From the IMG/VR virus record IMGVR_UViG_3300041405_000402, positions 1-30,447 of that record: a stretch of 30,447 nucleotides of DNA; one strand, written 5' to 3'. Source of the stretch: a virus. Below the pieces are notes generated by a model. The model searched no databases, was not told where the DNA came from, and saw only the letters and a list, made by a program, of their open reading frames with translations. Both the position numbers and the translations under genes were made by a program. Below are positions 14,068 through 19,955 of this stretch, in pieces; position 1 is the first letter of the stretch; each line of letters opens with the position of its first letter.

Positions 14068-14096
14068 ATATTAACCGCCGGTTAGCTTTCAAGCAA
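14068..14096 (-). promoter_or_regulatory. pR promoter for cro and the early right operon
   Basis: Minus strand: TTGCTT, a 17-bp spacer, then TAATAT, near consensus. Operator site 1 (14071-14084) lies in the spacer and overlaps the -10 box, so repressor binding would block RNA polymerase. Transcription would start about 25 bp before the cro ATG. Confidence 0.82.
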
Positions 14097-14134
14097 TACC
14101 GGCGGTTGCCGCAATAAAATTAACCAACGGTTAA
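14071..14134. promoter_or_regulatory. OR operator cluster, three sites
   Basis: Three related dyads lie between cro and cI: TTAACCGCCGGTTA at 14071-14084, AATACCGGCGGTT at 14095-14107 and TTAACCAACGGTTAA at 14120-14134. The centres are roughly 23 and 26 bp apart. The same sequence recurs at 16825-16864. Site 1 covers pR and site 3 covers the cI transcription start, as in lambda, with a possible cI -10 box (TAAAAT) at 14115-14120. Expected ligands are CI and Cro. Confidence 0.85.
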
Positions 14135-14143
14135 ATTTCACGG

Positions 14144-15010
14144 ATGAGCAGAAAGAAAGAGCTGTCCCCAGAACTGAAAGCTGAGTGCGACGCCGCCAAG
14201 GCGCTTTTCGTATCGAAAAAGAACGCGCTCGGACTGACTCAAGCGAGTCTTGCAGCGGAGGCTGATATATCGGCCGCTGCGGTAGCTATGTACCTGAACG
14301 GAACGAATCCTCTGAACGCCAAGTTCGCGGCGGTTCTATCGCGCTTACTCGGTGTTCCAGTCGAGCGCTTCAGTAAGCGACTTGCGCGCGAGATCAGCGG
14401 GCTGACAAGTGTCGCCGACACATCAGCGGTTTCGACGCTCTCAGCCGCCGACATGGTCCGCCAGATGCTTGACAAGCAGGGCAAAGGCCTAACCGACACA
14501 GCCAGACAAAGATTGATGGCAGCCGCTGAAGCAGATGATGCCGGGGGCGCCATCGAGATTGACTACTACCGGCCAGGAGTTATGGGTGATGAGGTGTGGA
14601 TCGCACACTACGACGTTCGCGCCGCGATGGGTGGCGGGCAGATCCCGCACGACTATCCCGAAATGCTGCAGGACGTCCGCGTAAGCCCTCAACATCTGCG
14701 CGAGATGGGAGTCGAGTTCAAAGAGCATTTCCATCTGAAGATGGTAACCGGCTGGGGTCAGTCGATGGCACCGACGATCAAGCATCGAGATCCTCTGCTG
14801 GTAGACATCAGCGTCCGGGAATTCATGGGGGACGGGATTTACATGTTCTCCTGGGAAGGACATCTCTACATCAAGCGTCTCCAGTGGATCGGTGATGATC
14901 AGATCAAGATGATCTCTGATAATGAACGGCACCCACCGCTGACAATCAGGGCAGACGAAACTTTTATACAGGCTCGCGTGCTTCTGGTTTGGAATGCTCA
15001 ACTGGTGTAA
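14144..15010 (+). CDS. cI: CI-type repressor, S24 peptidase fold
   Basis: A 288-residue protein. Residues about 15-65 are a helix-turn-helix (FVSKKNALGLTQASLAAEADISAAAVAMYLNG). Residues 135-288 are the LexA/CI C-terminal domain with Ser207 in GWGQSMAPT and Lys244 in LYIKRL as the catalytic pair. It keeps the prophage silent by binding OR and OL. The leader from the putative pRM is short (about 17 bases) and there is no good ribosome binding site, reminiscent of lambda cI. The expected Ala-Gly cleavage site before the S24 core reads A-A-M-G-G-G (160-165), so self-cleavage may differ from lambda. The two rex-like genes follow on the same strand. Confidence 0.92.
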   Translation: MSRKKELSPELKAECDAAKALFVSKKNALGLTQASLAAEADISAAAVAMYLNGTNPLNAKFAAVLSRLLGVPVERFSKRLAREISGLTSVADTSAVSTLSAADMVRQMLDKQGKGLTDTARQRLMAAAEADDAGGAIEIDYYRPGVMGDEVWIAHYDVRAAMGGGQIPHDYPEMLQDVRVSPQHLREMGVEFKEHFHLKMVTGWGQSMAPTIKHRDPLLVDISVREFMGDGIYMFSWEGHLYIKRLQWIGDDQIKMISDNERHPPLTIRADETFIQARVLLVWNAQLV

Positions 15011-15087
15011 TGCTAGGCCTAACTCTCAAACAAATAGGCACGCATAACCGTATGACAGGGAAGCGAAGGCCTCAACAGGAAGTTAAT

Positions 15088-15930
15088 ATGTCAAAGACTC
15101 GTTTTAATCTGTTCAGGTACCAGCTACTTCCGAGAGATCGGTATTTTCAAGGTGACTTGTACGGCCCCAAATCGGTCGATGATTTGATAGAGCAGAAAAA
15201 TCGGATCTTTGCCGAAGCGCTAAAGCTGCCTACTGCATTCAAAAGCGAAAGAGCCGAAATAAATGTTCAAAGACTTTATGAAGACAAAGATTTCTTTCTA
15301 TTTAGGGTGGCGGTAAACAGGTCAGTAAATCTTGAAACGAAGGACTTTAGCGTAAAATCCGTCGACAATTGGCCAAAAATATTAGTGGCCATCTGGAATA
15401 ATCCAGAAATACAGCTCATTGCGGTGCAACACAGACTTCAAGCCTTTCAGCATTCACGCGCTGTTGCTAAATTAATTATGAAGTCTATTGAAGAGCCCTT
15501 AGCTCGACACCAGTTAATATCATCAGTAGAGCCTTTGATAGAAAAACGTGTTTTTTGGGATCTCGTTGAAAAACATCGGGGAAAAATCAAAAAGGTTGAG
15601 TTTGAGCTTGTTACTCCTAACATGGCCTCAATCTCGAAAGCCCTTCCCGAGGACCTGCGGTCATTTGCGAAAAAAACTAACGCCGTAAAAAGCACGCTTG
15701 CAATCGAGGCTGACCCAGGCGCGTCGCTAGTACTAGATAAAGCCGACCCAACAGTGGACGGACTCGCGTCTTACACAAGTGACGGCGGAGGCAGTGTTTC
15801 AATCACTTTAAGCGGTGTGAAGAAGAAAATAAATACTGCGAATGAAGTTAAGGAAATTGAGATTGGAGATGCTAAACTAGACGGATCGGCGGAGGATATC
15901 GCTAAAATACTCAAGGAATTGATGAAATGA
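15088..15930 (+). CDS. RexA-like protein, candidate phage-exclusion sensor
   Basis: A 280-residue soluble protein beginning MSKTRFNLFRYQLLPRDRYF; AGGAAG before the ATG at 15088 is a good ribosome binding site, and longer in-frame starts lie inside cI. Features seen: an FFLFRVAVNRSVN strand near 69-81, a block of ILVAIWNNPEIQLIAVQHRLQAFQHS near 95-120, a helical middle, and a glycine/serine-rich DGGGSVSITLSG near 235-250. I do not recognise a Pfam family. Size (lambda RexA has 279 residues), place right after cI, and a four-transmembrane partner overlapping by four bases match rexA. Weak likenesses to RexA (an xFLF strand, then a second hydrophobic strand and xGFA/QAFQ) are suggestive only. 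AT-rich, so probably acquired. Confidence 0.6.
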   Translation: MSKTRFNLFRYQLLPRDRYFQGDLYGPKSVDDLIEQKNRIFAEALKLPTAFKSERAEINVQRLYEDKDFFLFRVAVNRSVNLETKDFSVKSVDNWPKILVAIWNNPEIQLIAVQHRLQAFQHSRAVAKLIMKSIEEPLARHQLISSVEPLIEKRVFWDLVEKHRGKIKKVEFELVTPNMASISKALPEDLRSFAKKTNAVKSTLAIEADPGASLVLDKADPTVDGLASYTSDGGGSVSITLSGVKKKINTANEVKEIEIGDAKLDGSAEDIAKILKELMK

Positions 15931-16370
15931 TAAAACAGGTACTGACAAATACGCTAATTGCGCTAGGTATAGGATATCTATGCCAACTCCTGCAATCGTT
16001 TTGCCAGAGCCAGTTCCTCATCACCTTCTTGAAAGGCAACCTAATTACTTTGCTGATTGCGCTGCTCGCTATCAACTCTGGAACAATGGGCATTGTCCTA
16101 ACAAAAATACGAGAACTTATAGATAAGGCTGGCGCTGGATCGGAAGCCTTTCAGGCAACAAAAAATGAGATGCTGCTATCGATTAAAGAACAGATTGCCT
16201 TGATTGTTGTATCGGTAATCTTGCTTACCGTCGCCGACTCCGAATTAGTCAAACAGTCAAAAGAACTAGCAACTATATATCCAGTTTTGCTTTTCTCTTT
16301 ATTTTCATACTCCATCATTAACTTATACGATACTGCGAAAAGCGTGCTTATAATTATCGATTACGACTGA
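15927..16370 (+). CDS. RexB-like four-span membrane protein
   Basis: A 147-residue protein starting in an ATGA overlap with the RexA-like gene. Hydrophobic segments lie at about 4-22 (QVLTNTLIALGIGYLCQLL), 37-59 (NLITLLIALLAINSGTMGIVLTK), 88-105 (EQIALIVVSVILLTVAD) and 119-138 (YPVLLFSLFSYSIINLYDT), giving four spans with a charged loop between spans 2 and 3. Lambda RexB has 144 residues, four spans and a similar second span followed by basic residues (...RTRRLAKIRE against TKIRELIDKA). RexB acts as an ion channel opened by RexA on infection. By analogy this would depolarise the membrane of an infected lysogen. A strong terminator follows 26 bp downstream. Homology is not proven. Confidence 0.6.
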   Translation: MIKQVLTNTLIALGIGYLCQLLQSFCQSQFLITFLKGNLITLLIALLAINSGTMGIVLTKIRELIDKAGAGSEAFQATKNEMLLSIKEQIALIVVSVILLTVADSELVKQSKELATIYPVLLFSLFSYSIINLYDTAKSVLIIIDYD

Positions 16371-16395
16371 ATTACTGGATGAGCCAACATTAATT

Positions 16396-16425
16396 AAAAA
16401 AGCCCGCAAATGAGCGGGCTTTTTT
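16396..16425. terminator. bidirectional terminator, end of cI operon and DUF1654 gene
   Basis: A-run, GCCCGC, loop AAATGA, GCGGGC and T-run make a strong intrinsic terminator on both strands. It ends the cI-rex-like operon (last stop at 16370) and the convergent DUF1654 gene (stop at 16433). Confidence 0.9.
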
Positions 16426-16432
16426 ATGTCGA

Positions 16433-16747
16433 TCAAAACGGAGCGGCCACCTCCATCGCTACTTCGAACAGATTTTCTACCTTAGCGACTCGCTCCTCTT
16501 CGACTTGAGCATCCCACCTGAGCGTCACAGTTTCATCGTCGTTGTATGTCATGTCTATGCACGCCGTCTCCAACAGCCGGCCCATCACCTCCTCCCACTC
16601 TCTCTCACCGTCCGAGTCCAGTCGATGGATCGTCACCCAGCGCTGAATCTGCGCGACCGGGTGATTGATCATTGACGAGACGCGAAGCTCAAGACGTTCC
16701 AAGGCTGACATACCACCGCTTTCGAGCCGGTTTTGTTGTAGTGCCAT
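16433..16747 (-). CDS. DUF1654 family protein
   Basis: A 104-residue protein whose SALERLELRVSSMINHPVAQIQRWVTIHRLDSDGEREWEEVMGRL block is the DUF1654 signature, a family found nearly only in Pseudomonas and its prophages. Function is unknown. It is read leftward from a promoter just left of the OL cluster, so repressors there could affect it. AGGAG lies 14 bases before the ATG, rather far; an internal ATG at residue 13 is an alternative start without a better site. Ends convergently with the rex-like operon. Confidence 0.8.
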   Translation of the reverse strand: MALQQNRLESGGMSALERLELRVSSMINHPVAQIQRWVTIHRLDSDGEREWEEVMGRLLETACIDMTYNDDETVTLRWDAQVEEERVAKVENLFEVAMEVAAPF

Positions 16748-16824
16748 TGCGATTTATTTCACTCCTGATAGCTGTATATCCATCCAGTTAAAACGAAGCA
16801 TAACCAATCCCTACGAAAAATAAA

Positions 16825-16864
16825 TTAACCGCCGGTATTGACGGTTTTGAAACCGCCGGTTAAT
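16825..16864. promoter_or_regulatory. OL operator cluster
   Basis: TTAACCGCCGGTA at 16825-16837 and AAACCGCCGGTTAAT at 16850-16864 match the OR sites, with a partial third copy (TTGACGGTTTT) between them. The cluster covers the pL promoter and lies 1.8 kb from OR with cI and its followers between, the lambda OL-OR arrangement that permits looping. Confidence 0.82.
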
Positions 16865-16866
16865 TT
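16838..16866 (+). promoter_or_regulatory. pL promoter for the early left operon
   Basis: TTGACG at 16838-16843, a 17-bp spacer, and TAATTT at 16861-16866 form a near-consensus promoter reading right. Operator sites overlap both boxes. The start of the RNA would be at about 16873, at the foot of a seven-pair hairpin. Confidence 0.85.
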
Positions 16867-17208
16867 ACGTCCATCGCAGCGACACACAGCCGCTGCGAGG
16901 GGCCTCAACAGACCCGCCGCTCTTTAACAGCCAGTGCCATGAACGACTACCCGGCCAGCCCGGTTAGGTCACTCCCGGCTCCATCGGTGGGAGGTCAGTA
17001 AACCGATGAACAAAACCGCACTTGCCTCTACCGGCGACCGGCGATCCGACAGGCCCGAAAGCCTGCCCACGCGCAGCCCACTGCGACGGCGGACGAGGTG
17101 TTGACCGAACTGAGTGAATGACCTGGTAAGCGGGTGCGGAGAAAAACAGATTTCACTGGCTGGCCTTGGCGACAGGGCCAGACGGGAAATCAACCGGAGG
17201 AACACAGC
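16867..17208 (+). promoter_or_regulatory. structured pL leader with boxA (nut-like region)
   Basis: The leader begins with a hairpin, TCGCAGC (16874-16880) and GCTGCGA (16892-16898). Then comes GCTCTTTAACA at 16919-16929, identical to the core of the bacterial rRNA boxA that binds NusB-S10 for antitermination. Next is a hairpin CATCGGT (16982-16988) / ACCGATG (17002-17008) whose loop holds GGAGG and whose right arm holds an ATG. A further small stem is CAGGC/GCCTG at 17050-17065. Two short open frames lie within (16939-17001 and 17006-17104). No ordinary gene is present. The arrangement suggests transcription antitermination plus translational control. Confidence 0.6.
17006..17104 (+). CDS. 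possible Arg-rich leader peptide
   Basis: Thirty-two codons, product MNKTALASTGDRRSDRPESL and a tail with LRRRTRC: eight arginines. GGAGG lies 11 bases before the ATG, inside a hairpin loop, and the ATG is in the stem, so translation would need the hairpin opened. A 20-codon open frame at 16939-17001 runs through the left arm and stops five bases before this ATG, which could provide that opening. Whether the peptide matters, or only its translation, cannot be told. Confidence 0.3.
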   Translation: MNKTALASTGDRRSDRPESLPTRSPLRRRTRC

Positions 17209-17406
17209 ATGACCACGATCATCAAGGACACCTTCACCAGCGGTGCACAGGTGAGCATGGAAATGGATAAGGACGAAGGTGAGTTGTTCGTCTTTCATTG
17301 CCCAGCCGGCCAAGGCTGCAAGGTCAGCAAATGGCCTCTGGACAGCTACCACATGCCGATCGCAATGGCGCATTACACAGAGTGCTGCGCGGCTGAGACT
17401 GCTTGA
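17209..17406 (+). CDS. small hypothetical early protein
   Basis: Sixty-five residues from the ATG at 17209, with GGAGG eight bases upstream. Longer in-frame starts lack such a site. The product has alternating strand-like segments (SMEMDKDEGELFVFHCPAGQGCKVSKW) and four cysteines (FHC, QGC, and CC near the end), possibly metal-binding. It is the first clear gene of the pL operon, a place often used for host-takeover or anti-host proteins, but no function is recognisable. Confidence 0.65.
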   Translation: MTTIIKDTFTSGAQVSMEMDKDEGELFVFHCPAGQGCKVSKWPLDSYHMPIAMAHYTECCAAETA

Positions 17407-17459
17407 ACAACCAGCGCCACGACAGCCTGTCGTTAACTGCCCGATCCTCTCTATGAGAG

Positions 17460-17541
17460 CGCATCGGGGTGTGATCTGAAATGACCCGCCATAAACCAAG
17501 AAACTGGAATATGTGGTCAGGTCAGTTCACACCCCGATGCG
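17460..17541. repeat. 15-bp perfect inverted repeat around 52 bases
   Basis: CGCATCGGGGTGTGA at 17460-17474 is repeated exactly inverted at 17527-17541. The 17407-17612 stretch holds no gene that I can support. Just left is a small CTCTC/GAGAG hairpin. A 15-pair stem in RNA would be very stable; as DNA it could be two half-sites for a protein. There is no T-run, so it is not an ordinary terminator. Confidence 0.6.
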
Positions 17542-17612
17542 GACGAAACTGCGGCCTATAACCGCCCATCAGCATCAGGAATGAATCACAGCGAAGTGAG
17601 CAAGCGAGGCAT

Positions 17613-17963
17613 TTACTTCGCGGTGATGAACCCGCCACAAAGGCTGTCCAGCAAGCTCTGGCCGCCTTTGGAATTGAAAAATTCAGTCGACTGCTTCACT
17701 TCCATTTCGTACCGAGGATTTGTAGCAACATCACGGATGTGTTTCGCCATCTCGTCAGTCATGCCCTCTTTCTGCTCCGTCAGGAATTTTTCTAAAGTGA
17801 TACCTGCTTCTGGATGTTTCTTTGCGCACGCCTGGGTGGATGCGACAGCCATAACCGCAGTGTTGTGGTCTGCGACAACGTCGGTGGTAGCCGGAGCTGG
17901 AACAGCATAAGCGAGGGCAATCACCGCAAGGGCTGCAGCACTGCGAACTTTACTTAGAAACAT
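17613..17963 (-). CDS. small periplasmic moron protein
   Basis: A 116-residue product with a Sec signal peptide (residues 1-26, VRSAAALAVIALAYAVPAPA with cleavage after APA) and a helical mature domain of about 90 residues with two cysteines (QACAKK, SLCGGF) that may pair. GGGAG lies seven bases before the ATG. It is read against the pL operon and has its own upstream region containing a palindrome, so it is probably expressed from the prophage. I do not recognise the family. Periplasmic location is inferred from the signal. Confidence 0.7.
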   Translation of the reverse strand: MFLSKVRSAAALAVIALAYAVPAPATTDVVADHNTAVMAVASTQACAKKHPEAGITLEKFLTEQKEGMTDEMAKHIRDVATNPRYEMEVKQSTEFFNSKGGQSLLDSLCGGFITAK

Positions 17964-17986
17964 TCAGATCTCCCGATCGCAATTAT

Positions 17987-18002
17987 TTGGCATTAACGCC
18001 AA
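17987..18002. promoter_or_regulatory. imperfect palindrome upstream of the periplasmic moron
   Basis: TTGGCATTAACGCCAA is symmetric except for one central base pair on each side and lies 24 bp upstream of the 17963 start codon, where an operator would be expected. The rest of 17964-18158 shows nothing I can name. Confidence 0.35.
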
Positions 18003-18158
18003 GACATATCGGCCATGCTCGCTGGTTCCTTGAGCGATTTAGTTACCCTCCCCCGACACCACCCGAATGCACTTCCCTCCGCGCCCAACGGCAACCAGCG
18101 GAACGGATGAGTGCATCCGAGTTTTGTTGGATCAACACCCGCCACTCTGGAGGCGACC

Positions 18159-18563
18159 ATGTCAGCTCTACGCAAACTCATCCCGGAAGACGACTTCCTC
18201 GATACGAAGGCAGGTCAGGAATGGCTGACCGAGTCGGTCGAAGATCTGCTTTCTCGGCAACACGTGGAAGCGCCGAATCCGGTAGGCCGAAGCAAGGTAC
18301 TGGTCAACGCAGACCACTTGCCGGAGGCGCTGGCGGATTACATGGCTGCGAACCCAGACCCAGATCGGTACATCGAGAAAATCCTGATCGAACTGATCAG
18401 GCGGCAAGACGGCGGGGTTCTGCACACCTGGGCCGTTGAAGCCGTCGGCGGTGATCCGCAAATCGTTCGGTCGCTCGCCGCCGACTTGGTTGCCGTGCAC
18501 GCCGACGAATACCGCGACGCCAAACGCGAAAGCGATCTCGTCGAGCAGGAGTGTGGGTTTTGA
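18159..18563 (+). CDS. hypothetical early phage protein
   Basis: A 134-residue acidic protein from the ATG at 18159 (GGAGG five bases upstream; the frame extends upstream without a site). It begins SALRKLIPEDDFLDTKAGQEWLTESVEDLLSRQ and contains MAANPDPDRYIEKILIELIRRQDGGVLHTWAVEAVGGD. Predicted all-helical and soluble, with no recognised domain. It starts a run of tightly packed genes leading to the recombination module, each with a good ribosome binding site. Confidence 0.7.
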   Translation: MSALRKLIPEDDFLDTKAGQEWLTESVEDLLSRQHVEAPNPVGRSKVLVNADHLPEALADYMAANPDPDRYIEKILIELIRRQDGGVLHTWAVEAVGGDPQIVRSLAADLVAVHADEYRDAKRESDLVEQECGF

Positions 18564-18766
18564 GTCCGCACGTCCTTATTGGCGAAGAGTTGGAGACCTT
18601 GCAGCATCCAGAAACGCCGATCAGTTGGTCGCTGATGATTCAGAAGACCATCAGCGAAATGATGACCGACGAGCGCATCACCATCGAAGAATTCAACCAC
18701 TACTGCGGGCGCCTCAACAAGATTGTTGCCAGGCGCAAGGAGTCGTCATGTCTACCCCAATCGTGA
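18560..18766 (+). CDS. small hypothetical early protein, TTG start
   Basis: Read from TTG at 18560, which overlaps the upstream stop (TTGA) and has AGGAG eight bases before it; a GTG at 18551 is in frame but is part of that site. The 68-residue product is helical and acidic (SWSLMIQKTISEMMTDERITIEEFNHYCGRL). Coupling to both neighbours supports expression. Function unknown. Confidence 0.6.
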   Translation: MSPHVLIGEELETLQHPETPISWSLMIQKTISEMMTDERITIEEFNHYCGRLNKIVARRKESSCLPQS

Positions 18767-18942
18767 AATCGCTGGTCGATGAGCAGCTCGACGAAATCGA
18801 ACGCCGCATCGCGATTCTCGGCTTCGGCCTGCCCTTCAATGAAGTGATCGGCCGCAAGCGCGAGGATCTTGTCGACAGCCTCCCGCAGCGCCTGTCGGTG
18901 ACCATGAAAGGCGGTCGCATCGCTGTGAGGGCTCGGCCATGA
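18748..18942 (+). CDS. small hypothetical early protein
   Basis: Sixty-four residues from an ATG with AAGGAG five bases upstream, overlapping the previous gene by 19 bp in another frame. The sequence KSLVDEQLDEIERRIAILGFGLPFNEVIGRKREDLVDSLPQRL looks like a compact helical protein. The next gene starts in an ATGA overlap. No domain recognised. Confidence 0.6.
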   Translation: MSTPIVKSLVDEQLDEIERRIAILGFGLPFNEVIGRKREDLVDSLPQRLSVTMKGGRIAVRARP

Positions 18943-19064
18943 ATCTCGTCTACTGGATTCTCGTTGTGATTCTGGTTGCCGGCGCCGGCGCCTACGGTGT
19001 CATTCGCGATGGCTCGGGCACTTGCCAGGTGCCGCGCTCCACCACCTACCAAGTGTTTCGATGA
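18939..19064 (+). CDS. tiny single-span membrane protein
   Basis: Forty-one residues: NLVYWILVVILVAGAGAYGVI is a membrane segment, followed by a short polar tail with one cysteine. It is linked by ATGA overlaps to genes on both sides (18942 and 19061), which argues that it is translated. Function unknown; such proteins are common in phage early regions and may alter the host envelope. Confidence 0.5.
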   Translation: MNLVYWILVVILVAGAGAYGVIRDGSGTCQVPRSTTYQVFR

Positions 19065-19177
19065 CCAGCCGGCAGTTGGCCCGTAGAACACTGATCTGGC
19101 GCGGCCGGTTCTCCGCCATCGGCATGTTCGCCTTCCTGATGCTGCTCAGCGCCCTCGCCGATCGCATCACCTCCTGA
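19061..19177 (+). CDS. tiny basic membrane protein
   Basis: Thirty-eight residues: a basic start (TSRQLARRTLIWRGRF) followed by a membrane segment (SAIGMFAFLMLLSALA). It begins in an ATGA overlap with the preceding tiny gene. Its net positive N-terminus would remain in the cytoplasm. Function unknown. Confidence 0.45.
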   Translation: MTSRQLARRTLIWRGRFSAIGMFAFLMLLSALADRITS

Positions 19178-19220
19178 CTTTCAACTTCAAGCGCTGCGCA
19201 CGTCGCGGCAAGGATTCCCC

Positions 19221-19955
19221 GTGTCTACGAACATGCAGATCTGGGACAAGGTCAGCACGACCGATACCCGTTACACCAAAGCCGCCGAGGTTGGCGGGCA
19301 GAAAATCACCAGCCTCAACGGCACGGCGATGATCATGAAAGCGACTGAGGTTTTCGGCCCGGTCGGCATTGGCTTCGGTTGGTCGATCGTTGAAGAACGC
19401 TTCGATGAGGGCTCCGAAATGGTCAGCGGCGAAGGCGACAAACGCCTGGCGCTCGGTCGCGAGCTGAACCACACCATCAAGATTCGTTTCTGGTTCGAAC
19501 TGGACGGGAAGCGCGGCGAGATCGAGCAGTACGGCTGCACGCGCTACCTCTACAAATCGAAGTACGGCACCACCACAGACGGGGAGGCGCCGAAGAAGTC
19601 GCTGACCGACGCCATCAAGAAATCTCTGTCGATGCTCGGCTTCAGTGCCGACGTGTTCCTTGGGCTGTTCGATGACCACACCTACGTCGAGCAGCTCAAG
19701 GAAGAACAAGCGATCGAGCAGGCAGTGGACAAGGACGCCGAAATCCTGCGCCAGAAGCAGGAGCGTCTGGACTGGCTGAATTCTGCGGTGGAAACGATGG
19801 GCAAGGCCGTTACCGCTCACGAACTGAAGATGCTGAACGTCAAATACATCCGCGAGGCGACCCGCCGCAACGAGCCGACGTTCATTGCCCGAATCACTCG
19901 CGCCTTTGAAGAGCGCAAAGCGGCCATTGAGCCCGGCAAGGAGAATGCAGCATGA
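19221..19955 (+). CDS. Rad52-type single-strand annealing protein
   Basis: A 244-residue protein starting at GTG, with AAGGA six bases upstream. The N-terminal 150 residues (DTRYTKAAEVGGQKITSLNGTAMIMKATEVFGPVGIGFGWSIVEERF, then HTIKIRFWFELDGKRGEIEQYG, then KKSLTDAIKKSLSMLGFSADVFLGLFDD) match the Rad52/Sak-like core of phage annealing proteins: a substrate block with FGPxGxGWxW and a K-x-SLTDAIKKSLSxLGF helix. It would pair complementary single strands in phage recombination. The C-terminal 80 residues are helical and variable. Gp157 follows with a four-base overlap, an order often seen. A dedicated exonuclease is not visible in this window. Confidence 0.72.
   Translation: MSTNMQIWDKVSTTDTRYTKAAEVGGQKITSLNGTAMIMKATEVFGPVGIGFGWSIVEERFDEGSEMVSGEGDKRLALGRELNHTIKIRFWFELDGKRGEIEQYGCTRYLYKSKYGTTTDGEAPKKSLTDAIKKSLSMLGFSADVFLGLFDDHTYVEQLKEEQAIEQAVDKDAEILRQKQERLDWLNSAVETMGKAVTAHELKMLNVKYIREATRRNEPTFIARITRAFEERKAAIEPGKENAA

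Noticed and set aside
17006-17104. Naming the Arg-rich leader frame as an N antiterminator
   Set aside because: It is much shorter than known N proteins and its arginines are scattered, not in a clear RNA-binding helix; listed only as a possible leader peptide.
17613-17622. Terminator for the periplasmic moron from the GCGAAGT/ACTTCGC pair around its stop codon
   Set aside because: The loop is long (about 17 bases) and no T-run follows on the minus strand.
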